Assembly (NCBI RefSeq): GCF_000247695.1
Contig: NW_004624734.1
Span: 33,149,500 to 33,213,499 of the forward strand
DNA: 64,000 nucleotides
Direction of reading: 5' to 3'
DNA from: Heterocephalus glaber
Lineage: Eukaryota; Chordata; Mammalia; Rodentia; Bathyergidae
Positions 32,301 to 47,300 of the stretch are shown one piece after another (the first letter of the stretch is position 1; each line of letters starts with the position of its first letter). The notes below the pieces were generated by a model. It saw only the letters and a list, made by a program, of their open reading frames with translations. It made no database searches and was not told the DNA's origin. The position numbers and the translations under genes were made by a program.

Positions 32301-35300
32301 AGTCATCCCCGGTCCATTACATATTAGTTTTTAAGAGAGGTATGTGACCAAGTTTAACTGTTTGTTTATAAAGTATCTGAAAACATATCAAGAAGTTTAG
32401 TGGTTTAAAATGCTTTATCTTAGAGAAATAGAACAGATAAGACTAACAGGACAGATATATTTACTTATGATGTGTTAAATCATGTGCCTAATATGCTCTC
32501 TTATGATTCTTATGATTTCTTATGATTCTTATGATTCTTCTAGAAGTTACTCCCAGCTGTTTACCGGAGAAAGCTTGAGTTTCTTTTTTTGTCAGAAGAC
32601 CTCCAAAGTAACATTCCAGAGGACATTCTCAAGGTGAGAGAGAGCCCTTGAGCTATCTGTTCAGTCAGTCAACAAACTCAGCTTTCTGAGACCCAACAAA
32701 ATTTTCAGCAGAAGACTACCTCAGCTGTCAAGATGTCAGCTATACCTTATTTTCAGGAAAGGACTGGTAGAGGCCCCTCTAAGGGGAGATTAGAGTTCAG
32801 GTAAACTTACCTGATTTTAGAATACTTGAGGTAGATTGTCCAAAAGTACTAAGTATGAGCACTGGGGAAGCTGGGGCAGGAGTTTGAGGCTAGCCTGGTC
32901 TGCATAGTGAGTTCAAAGCCAGCCTGAACTACATAGCAAGACCCTCTCTCAAAAAAAAAAGTACGAAGTATAGCTAGAGATTAAAGATTTTTTTCTTTTC
33001 ATGTAAAAGGAATACTTAGCTTGGCTTTAAACTAATGTTTGAATTTTTGACCAGTAGATGATAAGGAATATGAAGGGAAAAATGAACTAGTATTTGGTGA
33101 ATTAGCTTTTCTGTAACAGGTGCACTGAATGTGTTGTAATTAATCCTCAAATTTCTAGAAACAGATTCAAGCTAAGTATCAGCTATATCTATATAGTATA
33201 CATATAGAATCAGTTGCAACTTGTAAAGTACCTGAAGTATGCCCTGATGCTTAATACTTATTTTCTTTCTTTCTTTTTCTGTACAGTAAGTCCCCAGAAC
33301 TGAATGAGTTCCATTCCAGGGGAATGTTCATAAGTTGGACTCATTCATAATCCCACAAAGTCTTATACAGTACACATATCAATCTTATTCTGTACACCTG
33401 TGAAAGTTTGCAACTCAAATGTTTGTAAGTCAGGCACTTATTGTACTGAGAATTGAACCCAGGCCCTACCACTGAATCATACCCTCAACCCAATGTGTAT
33501 TTTCTTAATAGCCCTGCTACTGTTAAAGACATATTTATTTTAGAATGTAAAGTTGGGGAGCCAGGCATGGTGCCACACACCTGTAATTCCATCACTCAGG
33601 AGGCTGAGGCAGGAGGATTGCCTTGAGTTCGAGGCCAGCCTGAATGACATATCAAGATCCTGTCTCAAAAATAAAGTAGGGACTTTAATTTCTATTAAAT
33701 CAAGGACTTAATCACTTCTCGGCCTTTTGGCTAAGATCAAATGAAGTCAAGGACGTATGATCTTCAGTTAAAAAAACAGGCATCCCTGAACACCATCCAT
33801 AGTCCTGGTGCTAAAATATAAGTAATAACCTACTTCTTGCCCCATTTTCTTCCTCTGCCTCACTCAGACAGGACATACAGGCTCTTATTTTGAAGGGCTC
33901 ATCATCTGGTTGGGAGGAAGAATAAGACACACCTGAGACTATTACCTAGTTAAACCATATGGTTCTAATTTAAATGGCATTTAACTTGTGTGAATTAGAA
34001 GCATTAGACGAGTGTCTTAGTCTGTTTTCTGTGGCCATAACAATACCACAGACTGAGTTACTTATAAAGAGTAGAGTTTTATCTAGTTCATGGTTCTGAG
34101 GCTGAGAAGAAAACATGGCACTGGAATCTGCTCAGCATCTGTTGAGAGCCTTCTTATGGGATCACAATGTGGGGGAGGGCATCACGTGGCAAAACGAAAC
34201 AGTGTGGTAGCACAAGTCTCTCTTCCTCTTCTTACAAAACTGCTAGTATATCATGGGGCCCCTCCTTTGTGGCCTCATCTAATCATAATTATCTCCCAAA
34301 GGCCCTTTCTCCAAATATCATTAACAAATGAATTTGAAGATTAAGTTTCCAACATGTGAAATTTCAAGGGATACACTTACACTATAGCAGGAAGGTTTTG
34401 TGAGAGGGCCAGAATGGACTGTACCTTAAAACATGGGTAGGATTTAGATCAGGAGTTTAAAACTGATATGTAATGTCCTTTTAAAAAGTAAGTTTAAATG
34501 CTTTTAGATGAGAATAATGTCTTCCCTATCTGGTCTGTGAATTTACAGTTCCCAGTTGAGACCAGTACACATTTGGAACTAGCTTGAGCTTGGGGGCCTT
34601 GGGTTATTGAGTTACTCTCTCTCAATCTCCTCATTTGTGAAATGGAATTGCAATAGTAATTAAGTAGTTAATGTTGTTTTAAGGGTTAATTTGATTCTTC
34701 TGTGTAAATTGCCTCACTCGGGGCCAGCACATAATAAGTCTTAGAAGTGTTTGCTACTGCAAGTAATAACATTCTGGGCATACTAACACCCCTACCCTCA
34801 CTGCCACCTCTCTTTGTCTCTATTTAGGAGCTGTATGAGATTGTAGCACAAGGGACAGTATCCCAGTTGCCTGATGCACATCAGAGGCAGTTGAGCTGGA
34901 CCCCTCAGCTCAGCTCCGAAGCTGTCTCTGTGCTCTGGGATCTTCTGAGGCAGGCTCCCCAGCAAGCACAGGCCCTGCTGGAGTTCCTGCTTGGGGAGGA
35001 TGATGGCACTGGCCTCTGTCATTGGCCTCTGCAGAAGGCACTGGTGGGCCTTATTCGAAAGGCACTTCGGACTCTGCAGGGACCTGCCTCTGGGCCCCCA
35101 GGGGATGTGGATGCCATCTACAGAGCACTTCAGACTCTGCGATGCCCTGCAGAGTCCCCTGGGGCTGAGTTGCGTGCCCTGTGTGAAGAACTCCTGGATG
35201 CCTGCAGGACCGAGGGAAGTCCCCTAAAGGAGGACCAGCTGCTTGGCTGCCTACTGCACAAGGGCGGGCAGGGCTTGTTGTCCCTTTATGGCCACACCTA

Positions 35301-38300
35301 TGCAGAAAAAGTCATGGAAAAGCCACCAACAGCCATGCCTTCAGGGAAAGGTATGTTCCTTTGGCAATTTCATTTTGTGTTTTGGTCATTCCAGTATGCC
35401 CAGCCTCTCTGAAGTTCCTCTAGACCAGTGATGGCAATCCTTTTAGAGCTTTCAGTAATAACAAACAGCCGCTGCAGCATGTGTGCCACTACTGCTGTAG
35501 ACTGATGCTCACTTGTTCAGGACCCCTAATAGAGGCTAAGCAAAAATCACCTAAGACAACCAGTGGGGGGAAAAGTAACAGTAATAACAGGAAAGAGCTT
35601 TGCAGAGACTACTAAGAGAAGTAAAGTGTCTTTAAGATAAAGCATAGGAAACCTGGTTTAAATTTTTTGAACAACCCACTCTCACATCAATTGATTTTTC
35701 AAATGGGCTCTAGCTTAGAAAAGAAGAGCTCTTGATTTCCCAATAACCGTTTCTGGTTTGATGTTCAGTCTCCCTGGATCATCCAGATCCTGAGCGGACA
35801 ATGCTGGCGCTGTTCTCCACTCCCTACCCAGCCCAGGCTTGGAAAGTGGCCTTTTTCTACTGCCTGAGCAACAACAAGCACTTCCTCGAGCAGATTCTGG
35901 TAAGTCAAGCTTAAGTACCATATTCTCCATCACAGGGCTTTTCCTGGCCTTTTCCATTCCTCACTTCTCTGCCAGTCATTTATTTGACACAAGCAGTCTA
36001 ATTACTGGCAAGTCACTGGTTCTGTCCATCCCACAGTCCCACAGAAGAAAAGGCTCTGAGAATCGGTACCATTCATAATTACAGTTGTAGTCACTTTATA
36101 TTGGTGGTTTGGCAGGAAACAAGATGTTGGATACGTCAGCTTTCTGAAAGGTGTAAGAGAAAAGACCATGGCAGCACTACATGGCATAGCTGACAGGGGA
36201 ATTTAATTACTCTAAATTTTTCCTTCTATGCTTCCATGCATAGTGGTACACACCTGTAATCCCAGAACTTGGGAGGCTGAGGCAGGAGGATTGCCGTCAG
36301 TTCAGGGTCAGCCTGGGGTACATGGTGAGTTCAAAGCCAGCCTGAACGATATAGTGATACTCTGTCTTAAAAACAAAATTTAGGGCTGGGGATTTAGCTC
36401 AGTGGTTCCGCTGCCTGCCTCGCAAGCGCAAGGTCCCGAGTTCAATCCCCAGTACAAAAAAAAAAAAAATTTAATTAAATTTTACCTTCTAGAGTACAAC
36501 TGAACTTAATTCAACAGATATTTCTGAATCTTGTCCTGTGTGTTGTGCACTTGCTAGGAGCTAGGATTACAACAGAAGTCATTCCTTGCCTATGAGGGCT
36601 TCCATCATAGGCTTGTGCTTCTGTGAATATTTATTTTATCCCACTGTCCACTTTTGTGGTATCAGAAGTCTCCCCACTGTACTAAAGAGCTTCTCTGCCT
36701 AGTGAACAGCAAGCTGGAACTCTCTCCTAGTCCACACAGCAGCCTACAGTGGGCTTCTTTGGCTTACAGGTAACAGCGCTAACTCTGTTGAAAGAAGAAG
36801 ACTTCCCAAGCCTTGGCTGCCTGTTGGATAGAGAGTTCAGGCCTCTCAGGCACCTGCTCGTGCTTGTAGGCTGGACCCACTGCCAGAGCCTTGAGTCAGC
36901 AAAAGGGCTGCTCCAGACACTGCACAGGACCCAGGTAATGCTCACTCCTAACTCTATGCCCTGGCCTGCTCCATAAGTGAGTATGTGAGGCTTTGGGATT
37001 CAGCAGTTAGCAAAGTTGGTCGCAATCTCTGATGTCAGATACCTGAGTCAGCATCTTCTCCCCTGTTGCCATAGGAACAAGGCTGTGATGAGCTCCTCAG
37101 GGATGCCTGTGATGGCCTGTGGGCCCACCTGGAGATCCTGGAGTGGTGCGTACAGCACAGCAGGTATGGGCCTATATGTATGGTTAGCCCCTTCCTACTG
37201 TCTAGCAGCACCCTGTGCTCCATGTGTGTGTCCATTTCAAGACTTCTACATAAATGTTTAGAGTTGATGTTGACCAGTCATAAATAATTGTTCCAGCTAT
37301 TAAACTAGGAAAAAAAAAGATAAGTCATGATTATCTTCTCCATGACCATCAGGCCATAACTAGAGGACAGTTTCAATTTCCTAAGCACTTGCTATATGCC
37401 AGGCATTGCTCTAAGCCCTTTCCTGGATAATTAAGCTTCACAACAACTCTATCAGGTAAATACCAATATTATCTTTATTTGAAAGGTAAAACAACTGAAG
37501 CCCAGAGATGTTAAATAATTTGTCCAAAATTACATAGCAAGTAAATGTCATCCATATCCTTAGTCATGTTATCCTGAATCATACTTTTATTCAATAAATG
37601 CTCACTGAACTGTGTGTGAAATCCTGCATTTCCCTGAAGACAGCCTAACTCTGGGTTTCTGTCTTGTTCTTCACTCACCTCACCAGTACTTTCCAGAGTG
37701 GAGTAGGTGGAGAGGGAAGTGGTGAGGGGCCCTTCCTCAAGTAACACCAGAGAAGTTTATGTCAGTTCAAAGCTAAGGGAGAGCATAGAAATTAGGAAAA
37801 TGAAACTGCAGGCCCTTTCTAGACCCTACTTACTGGAAAGGCCCCTTCTAGGTCCTTTCTAGACAAATAGAGCTGACTTGATGGATGTACTTCCCTGAGG
37901 AGAAATAAATGGTAGGCTCTATCCCAGACCTACTAAAAGGTAGAGATTGTGGAAGTAAAACTGTGGTGTTCTGGGCCAGAGAAGAATAAAAGGAAATAAA
38001 GACCAGTCTTTCTAGAACAGTAATATAAACCGCCTCTCTTCCATCCTCCCAACTTTCCCTTTTAGCAACCCTATACCAAAGAGAGATCTCTTGTATCATT
38101 TACACGGCGGAGACAGCCACTCAGTGCTCTACTCTCTCCATCACCTTACTAACCTTCCAGCCCTCAAAGAGGAAGAAGTTCTCAAGCTCTTACAGAAGGA
38201 GCCAGCCAAGGACCTCCAACAAGAGCATGGTGAGTTGGCAATGGAACAGTTTGGCCAAGATTCCCTCTTGCACATATTTCCTCCAGTGGAAGATTATCTA

Positions 38301-41300
38301 GATGTGATCACTGGGCAGTCTGTTGAGAAAGTGGTCCAGCAAGTGTCCTCCAAATTAGTGCTATTAGATCATGGGATACACGGCCATTCCCCCCCTTTCT
38401 TTTCTTTTTTTTTTTATCCCCCCCTTGATGAGTTGTAGGGAATCCTATGGGCACAGTCCCACATACTTTGTCCTATGGAGTCATCTCAGAAACCACTGGC
38501 ATACCCTCATCCCAATGATACAAAATTAGGAACTGTCTTCTGCATTCACACCATTGTTCTTGACAGTGTCTATGGAAATTCCTGGCGAATGGTTTCATGC
38601 TTCATAAGCTTTCCCACAGCACAAAAATATGCCCTCCTTCCTCTTTCCATATCGCCTTCATACTGTATTGAACAGATCCAGAGGTTTGGACAAAAGATTT
38701 ATCTGAAACTATAACAAACTTCATTTTTACTTTTGATCTTTTCTTGAAATTCAAAACCCTATTTGCAAACTTGTTCTCTTTACTGTCAAAATCATATCAT
38801 ACCATAGTCACAGCCTGCCGTACAGACCAGGGACACATATGTTTGAGAGAAACAATCTTTCTTATATGGCAATAGATATTTCCCAGCCTGGATGTTGCTC
38901 TGCTTTACTTTCAAAAGGACCTTCAAATGATTGCAAAATTATTGTTATCATATTACATATTTTTTTTCCTGGAAAGATAAGCAACCTGGTTAAGAGATTT
39001 CCTAAAGGAACTAAAACTCTGGCTTTAACATAGAAGTACAAAAGCCTTCCAAAAAAATACTTAAGTCTGATCTGTGGTGACCATGGAGATACACTTAGAA
39101 CTTGAACTTGAAAAAAGGCAAAAAAGAAGCAATAACAGGGGTGGGACAAGGGTTCGAAGCTTGAGCCCTGAGCAACAATGGCATGTAGAGGCATGAGACA
39201 TGTAGGTTGATAGAGAAAAGGAAGCAAAGGGGACTGAAAGTTGATGTTGACTAGAAGAAAGACCTGGAAGGGATGGAGATCAGATTCACAGAAAAGAGAG
39301 AGGGTAAGAATGTAAAAGTACAGCCTCTTTGCTTTAGCCATGCTAGACACTTACTCATGAAAGAATTCACTCTGAAGTTCTGCCTTTTTCTCTGTCTAAT
39401 TCAGATTCTACTGATGCCCCAGTTCCTGAGCACCTGAGCCAGTGTCAGAATCTGACCCTCTACCAGGGCTTCTGTGCCATGAAATATGCCATCTATGCTC
39501 TCTGTGTGAACTCGCACCAGTATTCCCAGTGCCAGGACTGCAGAGACAGCCCCTCTGAGGACCTGGCCTTGGCCACAGAGCCAACAGAGGACTCTGTCCC
39601 TTCCCCAGGTAAGGGACTCCCCCTCTCCATCTCTGACAGATTGCTGGCAAGGTCTGTCCCAATGAATACTTTGGGTGACTACTCTTTCCCACCTTGACTG
39701 AGGTGGCCTTGATTTTGTGGAGTTCAGTAATAATGCCATCCATTTACCAGCTTGATGAAACAAGGGACTTGCTTATGATCGCCTAGAGCAGTGATGGTGA
39801 ACCTTTTAGATCTTTCAGTGATACAAATAGCCTGCTGCGGCACACATGCCATAGCTTCGCCACCATTGTCCTAGAGTATTTTCCAAATGCTTTCTTTTTC
39901 TTTATTTATGAGCCACAGTAACAATGGTGTCTCACGTCACACCCCAGTTTGTACCTACATATACAATTTGTGTGTTTATTTGTGTGTCGATATATGTGTG
40001 TATATGTGGTATATAAACTGAAACTAAGTCTTAAGAATACTTTTCCAAATGGAGCACACTTGCGATTATTTTTCTGTTCTATTTCATTTTTTAAATGTAA
40101 ACCTCTAAGACAATAGGTTAGGTTATAATCCAGTGTGAGAAATACATACCTAATGTCCTATCCTATCTCATTTTTCTTAGCTTAAATTTCTAAACTTGCC
40201 TTCTATGATGAGTACTCAGTTCCCTTTCACTTCTAGCTTTGGAATAGACCTTCACTTCGAGCATGGTCATTTTTTTGTCTACTCAGTGTTTCTTTTCTTT
40301 CTTTTTTTTTTTTTTTGGTACCAGTGATCGAAATCAGGACCTTGTGCTTGTGAGGCAGGCTGCAGAACCACTGAGCTAAATCCCTAGCCCCTACTCAGTG
40401 TTTCTTAAAAGATCTAGGCAGCCTATGATCACCTTTAATTTAACAACAAATTAAAATAGAATAAAGAATAAGGAATCTCCATGCTGCCTTCAATCAAATA
40501 TGAAATATTTGTCAGAGATGAATAATAATGTCATATTTAAAAAGCAAAAACAAATAATGAGTTTTCAGGAAGCTCTACTTTTTAATTAAAGTAAAAAAAT
40601 ATTTCTGCCAATCATGAAGCGACATGGCTGGGTAAACACTCATGTTTCTTTCTTCCCTCAGTTCCCTTAGTCATTAAAAAATAAATGAGTTGGGGCAGGG
40701 ATTTAGCTCAGTGGTTCTGCCGCCTGCCTTGCAAGTGCAAGGTCCTGAGTTCAATCCCCGGTACCAAAAAACCCAAAACAAACAAACAAAAAAGTGAGTT
40801 GGCCTGGGGATTTAGCTCAGTGGTGCCATCACCTGCCTCACAAGTACAAGGTCCTGAGTTCTATCCCTGTTACCAAAAAAAAAAAAAAAAAAAAGGTTAT
40901 AGTTACGAGAAAATTTTGAATCTGGCAAGTAATGCTTCTAATATTTGTATTCTCTTTCCTTCTCTTCCCCTGCCTTTTCTCTTGCATGTGTTTCTTTAGG
41001 TGCTTCACATCTCTTCTCAACTTACCTGGCCAGGTGTCAACAGTATCTCTGCAGTATCCCTGACTCTTTGTGCCTAGAACTTCTAGAAAACATCTTCTCA
41101 TTGCTTCTCATTACCTCTACTGATCTTCACCCAGAGCCTCATCTGCCTGAAGACTATGCTGAGGATGATGACACTGAGGGGAAAGGCTCCTTGGGTTGGA
41201 GGTCTCCATCAGAAAGCCCTCAGCACACAGCACAACCTGAGAAGAAGTCGGAACGGGGTTCCCTTGGAGCCCCCAGGAACCTTGTACATACAATGCCAAG

Positions 41301-44300
41301 CTGTCTAAAACTACAGCCAAAAGACAGCTCCCCAGGGCCCCATGGCAATTTTTTGGATCTAATGCACTTTACTAGTGGTATCAATGGATTCCTGGCTGAT
41401 GAGTTTGCAATAGGGGCCTTCCTTGGGCTTCTCCAGGAACAGCTGGATAGGATCAGCAGCCACAGCCCGCCTGATAAGGCAAAGCTCCTGGAAGGCCAGG
41501 GCTGTGCAGGAAGCAGAGATGGACTGCAGAGCCGCCTGAACCAGTTTTCCAGGGTTCTCTCTGAGGCCCAGTGGAGATATAAGGTGGTAACAAGCAACCA
41601 GGGCTCAGGTGAGAAAAAGGAGCAGAACTGGTAGGCCCAGAAAGTGGGGAGGGAGAACAAATGAGGAAGAGAGGTAGGAGTGTATGAGAATCACACTAGC
41701 GACCAGTTCAGAACCCTGGCATAGTACTCCCTGTCTCGGATATCAGTGCACATCAACTCCTTCCCGCCACCCCCACCCCCCCCAGGAGGAAGGGCACAGC
41801 CAAATTGATCACTCCTTTAATTTGCTATTTCAGAGGAGCCACTTTCCCGAAGGTACCGGCCCATTACCACAAGGCACTCTAGTCTCCGAAGGGGTCGTCG
41901 GGCAAGAAGAAGCAGAGCAGGTGATCTGAAGAGCTCTTTCCTCATACCTTGCTCTCTCTCTCATACGCCAGGCAAGCAAACATTGCCGCCTGTCTAATAG
42001 CCTTTAAGATAAAGCTCATGGGGTCCGGGGATTTAGCTCTGTGGTGCTGCTGCCTGCAAAAAAAAAAAAAGACAAAGCTTATGGTCAAACAAACATGTTC
42101 TAAAAATATCCTAGTCCCACTCCCCTAAGTTAACTTTTTTTTTTTTTGGTATTGGGGATCGAACTCGTGACCTTATGCTTATGAGGCAGGCGGCAGCAGC
42201 ACTGAGCTAAATCCCCGGTCCTAAGTTAACTTTTTTGTTAAAAGATTCTTATATATCCTTCATATATGCAGATGCATGATGATATATATATATACATTTG
42301 CTTTCTCAGTTATATCCAGTTATGTATACAGATGTATCATGCTATCTATTGAAATTTTCCTCCTTTCACTTTAAAGACTGCTTAGAGTTCGATTCCCAGT
42401 ACCAGAAAATAAATTAATAATAATAGACTGCTTAGTATTCCATGTCATATAATGTTCATATATATGTTCATGAACATTTAAGTTGTGTCCAGTTTTTTAC
42501 TACTAGAAACAATGCTAAAACAGGCATGATAGTACTCTCCTGTAATCCCAGCTACTCAGGAAGCTGAAGGAGGAGGATCAGAAAATTCGAGGCTGGGCCA
42601 GGGATTTAGCTCAGTGGTGCCGCTGCCTGCCTCACAAGCTCAAAGTCCTGAGTTCAATCCCCGGTACCAAAAAAAAAAAAAAAAAAATTCAAGGCCAGCC
42701 TGGGCAATTTAATGAGAACCTGTCTCAAAATAAAATGGCTAAAGCTGTGGCTCAGCACCAGAATGATTGCCTAGAATGTGGAAGGCCCTGGGTTCAATCC
42801 CCAGAACTGAAAAAACAAAGCAAAAAAGATGAAAAGCTACAGAAAACAATCTTGCACATATCTGTGCATACTTACGTGAGTGTAGGACAAGTTCCTAGCA
42901 GAATTGCTAGGTCAATGGTGTTTTTACATAAATATAGATTGACATTACCAAATGGTCTAAAAAATGGAAACTGATTTATATTCTGCCAGCTATATGTGAT
43001 TTTCTATTTACACATATATTAATCAACAATGAATAATAACAGAATTTCAAAAATCATTACTAGTATAATTAATAAAATGATGGTTCATTGTGTAATATTA
43101 ACTTTTTTGGTTTGATTGAGATTATTTTTTCAAACATTTATTAGCTATGTATATTGTTCTGTGAGTTGCCTAATCATATGTAAGGTCCATTTTTTTCTAG
43201 TAGCTTCATCTTTCTTGTTGAACTGTAGAAAGCTCTTTATGTATGAGGGAAAATAGTTTGTCATCATGTGCTACAACATTTTCTCTGTTTTGTCTTTTGA
43301 CTAGATTTTTCTTTGAGGAATTTAATACAGTGTCATTATGCAAGAGTGCTTTTTAAATTTTTAGATAATCAAATTTTCATTCTGGCTTTTGATACTGATA
43401 TTTTACATAATTAACAAGAAATAGTAAGAGTTTCCTATATGCTAAACAATAATACTTGGTATCTTGCCAAAGATGAATGAGACATGAACAAAGCCTTTGC
43501 CTTCAAAGAATGTGTAAATTACTTGAATAGCCAGTATACATGGAAGACTAAACTGGGATACGATCTGGAAACAGAAGAAATCTCTTAGAAGGGGACCCCA
43601 GCCTACAAAACTCAGAGAAAGAGTTAACATGGAGTTGATTCCTGAACTAAGCTCCAAAAAAATGAGTACTCACTAGCAAACTGGTAATAAGAAAGGTGAA
43701 TATATTGGGCAGAGTGGAGGGTGCCATGAGAGAAACCTAGAAAGACTTTAAATATGGTTGCTAGGGCCCTGAAGCTGCTCAAGTAATTGGTTTGGGTGAG
43801 AAGGCAGAGTCTGTATTCACTTGACCTATCCTGGTTGAAACCCATCACCTCTTTTTCATAACTGCCTACTCCCCCTAAAGGGCAACCCAAACAGTGAGTC
43901 AAGGGAGCTCCCTTGCATAGGGTGATACAGCCCTCAAGGACCACACTAAAGGACAGTGAGTCTCCATTGGCAAGCCCTAGCACTTCAGGAAAGCTAGCTG
44001 ATGAAAGCTTTTCCTCTGGGCCTTTGAATGTGGTGGTCTTTGCCAGACTAGGCCTCATACTTTAGTTCCCTACCTTTTCAAGTCTGAGAATACCCTTTTC
44101 TTTATGTCAGAAAATGTTGGGACCCTTTGTATCCTGTTGCTTCGGGGTCATAATAGCTGTGATTTTTGTTTTTTCAGACTATTCTCAATACTTATTGAAC
44201 AGATGGTAGCCATTGACCCCTAGAAATAACTGGGAAGCTCCTAAGGCTGTAAGACTCACAAGTTGGAACCAGTGGTATAGGCTACAACCCAAGTGAGCCC

Positions 44301-47300
44301 TGGGGCCACATTAAATTTACCCTTTGCCTTTGAAAGAACAGCATGTGTGCCCATTATCCTTTAACTCTATCTGGATCTTAACTTCCAGGCCAGCTTGCAC
44401 TTTCTGCAATGTAAGAAGTTGATTGAGTTTCTCTCTTCTTCCTGATACTTCTAGATGGCCGGGACAGAAGCTCCAACCCATCCCTGGAAAGTACGAGTAG
44501 TGAACTGAGCACAAGTACTTCAGGTATGCAGGTTCCAAATAGCTGCCAAATTCAAACCTGTGTTTAAGAAAATTGGTGCTGCATATAGCCAAACAGATTT
44601 CAGCTGGAAAAGGGGACTGGATTGTTTCACCCTCAGTTGAGCCCATCAGCAGAGAGAAACATGTGATTACCCAACAAAGGTGATTGGTACTGTACGTGTC
44701 TCATATTCTGCGATGATAGCATAGGTTAGCACTTCACTTGAGGAAAAATCAAGACCCATGTACAACTTTTAGAGAAGGATTATGAGAAGGTAAGAGTGTA
44801 GTTGTAGGTAGCAGCAGTATGGTCTTTCCTCAGTTTCTCTTGCTTCTCTGGACCCCATGTCCTTGTGTTCTAACAGAAGGCAGTCTGGCCACTGTGTCTG
44901 GGCAGAATGAGCTGGACAGCCGATTGCAGCCCCAACCTCAAAGTGCATTCCTCCCCATGATGTTCTCCCCACCTGAGTCACTGCTCGCATCCTGTATCCT
45001 CCGGGGGAACTTTTCAGAAGCCCATCAGGTAAGGGGAGCCTCAGCTGCACCTTGTCATAGTAAACAGTGCGAAGTCAGACCCTCAGTGATTGTCACACAC
45101 TGGGCCTCGAGGAAAGCTCGATGCGTGAGACACCAGAGCCACTCAGGAGCACTTGAGCAACACTGAGAGGAGAGGCAGAAGGAGTTTCCATGTGTTCAGA
45201 TCCAGTCCTCAGCATTGCAGGTGCAGAGACGTTGAATAGTTTGTATTCTTAACATAAACGGTGTCTTGACAAGGTAAAAGAAAATATTTAACCACAGTTT
45301 CACCACTTCAAATCATTGAAATGTTTTTGTTTCTTTTCTTGTGCCCAGTCTTGGATCATGTCCACATTTTCATACAGTTTAAAAATCGTCATGCAGACAA
45401 TTTTCAGTAATAATGCCAGGCCAATATATGAGAAGTAGAGAGGGTTGCAAACTACAATGTTGATGGTGTAGAGGAAAAATAGCACTACAGCTGTAATCGG
45501 GCTCTTCTTGGGCATGATGGCCCATATGTGTAATCCCACCTCAGCTGCTTGGGAGGCTAAGGCAAAAGGTCAAGTTGGAGGCCAGTCTGGGCAATTTAGC
45601 AAGATCCTGTCTCAAAGTAAAAAAAATTTAAATGCTTCCACTAATCATTTAGATCTCCTACTTTAATGATAATGATAATTATGATTCTTTGGGAAGATGG
45701 GACCTTCCCCAACCTTCCTTTATGTCATTTTGTTTTTGTGGTGTTATGGATGGAGCCCAGGGCCTGGCATATATCTATAAGCACTCCACAACTTAGCTAT
45801 ATACCCAGTCCTAAAATTTGGCTTTTTGAATTTTTGTTGTTATTGTTATTCCCCAGCCTTTCTTAAACCCAAACATAAAGGAAATTGTCTGGGAGTCCCA
45901 TGACTCCTTTTACCTCTCAATGCTCTCCACTTGACCTTTCCTCCAGCCTTGACTTTTTTTTTAAATAAAATCTTGATTTTTTTAACCTGGTTATAGAACA
46001 AGTTGTACATATTATACAAAAATAACAAAAAATATTAGCAAGAAAATAAAGTTACTTTTAAACTTATTGTATGGAACAACCAACATTAAAGATACTTGGT
46101 ATTTTTGGCCGATATTTTTCCAATACAAATGACTTCATATAGCTGAAATTATTTTGAATCTAAACTTTACATTGTACTTTGTATATTATAATATAACCAT
46201 TTGTCTTGTAATTTTGACTTTAGGGACCTTATAATAGTATGATCAAGTAGCATTTAACCATTTTTCTTTTGACCAACATTTAGATTATTTTCAACTTCGT
46301 TATAGTTGTAATGTACCAAGATGATCACCTTTAAGCATAGACTCTTTTGGATTAATTCCTTTCAAAAGTTCCTCACAAAAAAACTACTGCATCAAAAGAC
46401 ATTTTTAGGGCTGGGGATTTAGCTCAGTGGCGCTGCACCTGCCTAGCAAGCGCAAGGTCCTGAATTCAATCCTTGGTACCAAAGGAAAAAAAAAAGACAT
46501 TTTTCAAGCTTTATAGTTTATTAGTAAACTACTTTTCAAAACAGTTGTGGCAGTTTAGCTATACACTACTCCGTGAGGATTCATTTTTGTACTTTGCTAT
46601 TGTTTTAGATGCAAAATAATCTTGTTGCCTAAATTCTTGGCTTACTGATAAGGCCAAACATTTTCCTGTGTCTGTACTAGTTATAAGTATTTCTTCCGAA
46701 ATTGTCTGCATCTTTTACTGGGCCTCTGACAGTTTTCTTACTGACCAATTAAGAATTATGAGTTGTTTTCATATTTTATATACTTTTATAAGTACATTTA
46801 TTGACCCTACAAAGCAAATATCTTAGAGCCATAGTCTAATGATTTGGCCAGACTTCCTCTCTCTCTACATTCCCTGACTCGGTGGGCTCACCACAGCCAC
46901 ACTCTTCCCCTTTCCATGGCAGGTGGTCTTCATGTTCAACCTAAAGTCCTCACCTAGTGCAGGGGAACTGATGTTTGTGGAGCACTACCAGGAAGTGATC
47001 CAGGAGCTGGCCCGAGTGGAGCACAAGATTGAAAACCAGAACTCAGATGGCACTAACAGCACCATTCGAAGAACTGGCAGTGGCTGTTCAACTCTACAGG
47101 CCATTGGCAATGCTGCAGCTGCAGGTCAGGCTTCTCTGCTGCCACCATAGGTAGTAGGGTAGCAGCTGGGGGTGAGAGGTGTAAGAGGAGAAGCCACTGA
47201 AATCATAGGCTCTTCATGATAGCAGGCAGAAATGTAAAGCAAGACATTTATCTTGGAAAGCAGGAATCCTGACACATTCAGAGTATTCTAGCTGTATCCA

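Noticed and set aside
38091..38438. 115-codon frame as a longer ZFYVE26 exon 9
   Set aside because: A good donor at 38229/38230 and in-phase joining to exon 10 match human; the rest is retained intron.
44819..45166. 115-codon frame as a longer ZFYVE26 exon 14
   Set aside because: Acceptor at 44877 and donor at 45028 give in-phase joins with the conserved sequence; the extension is intron.
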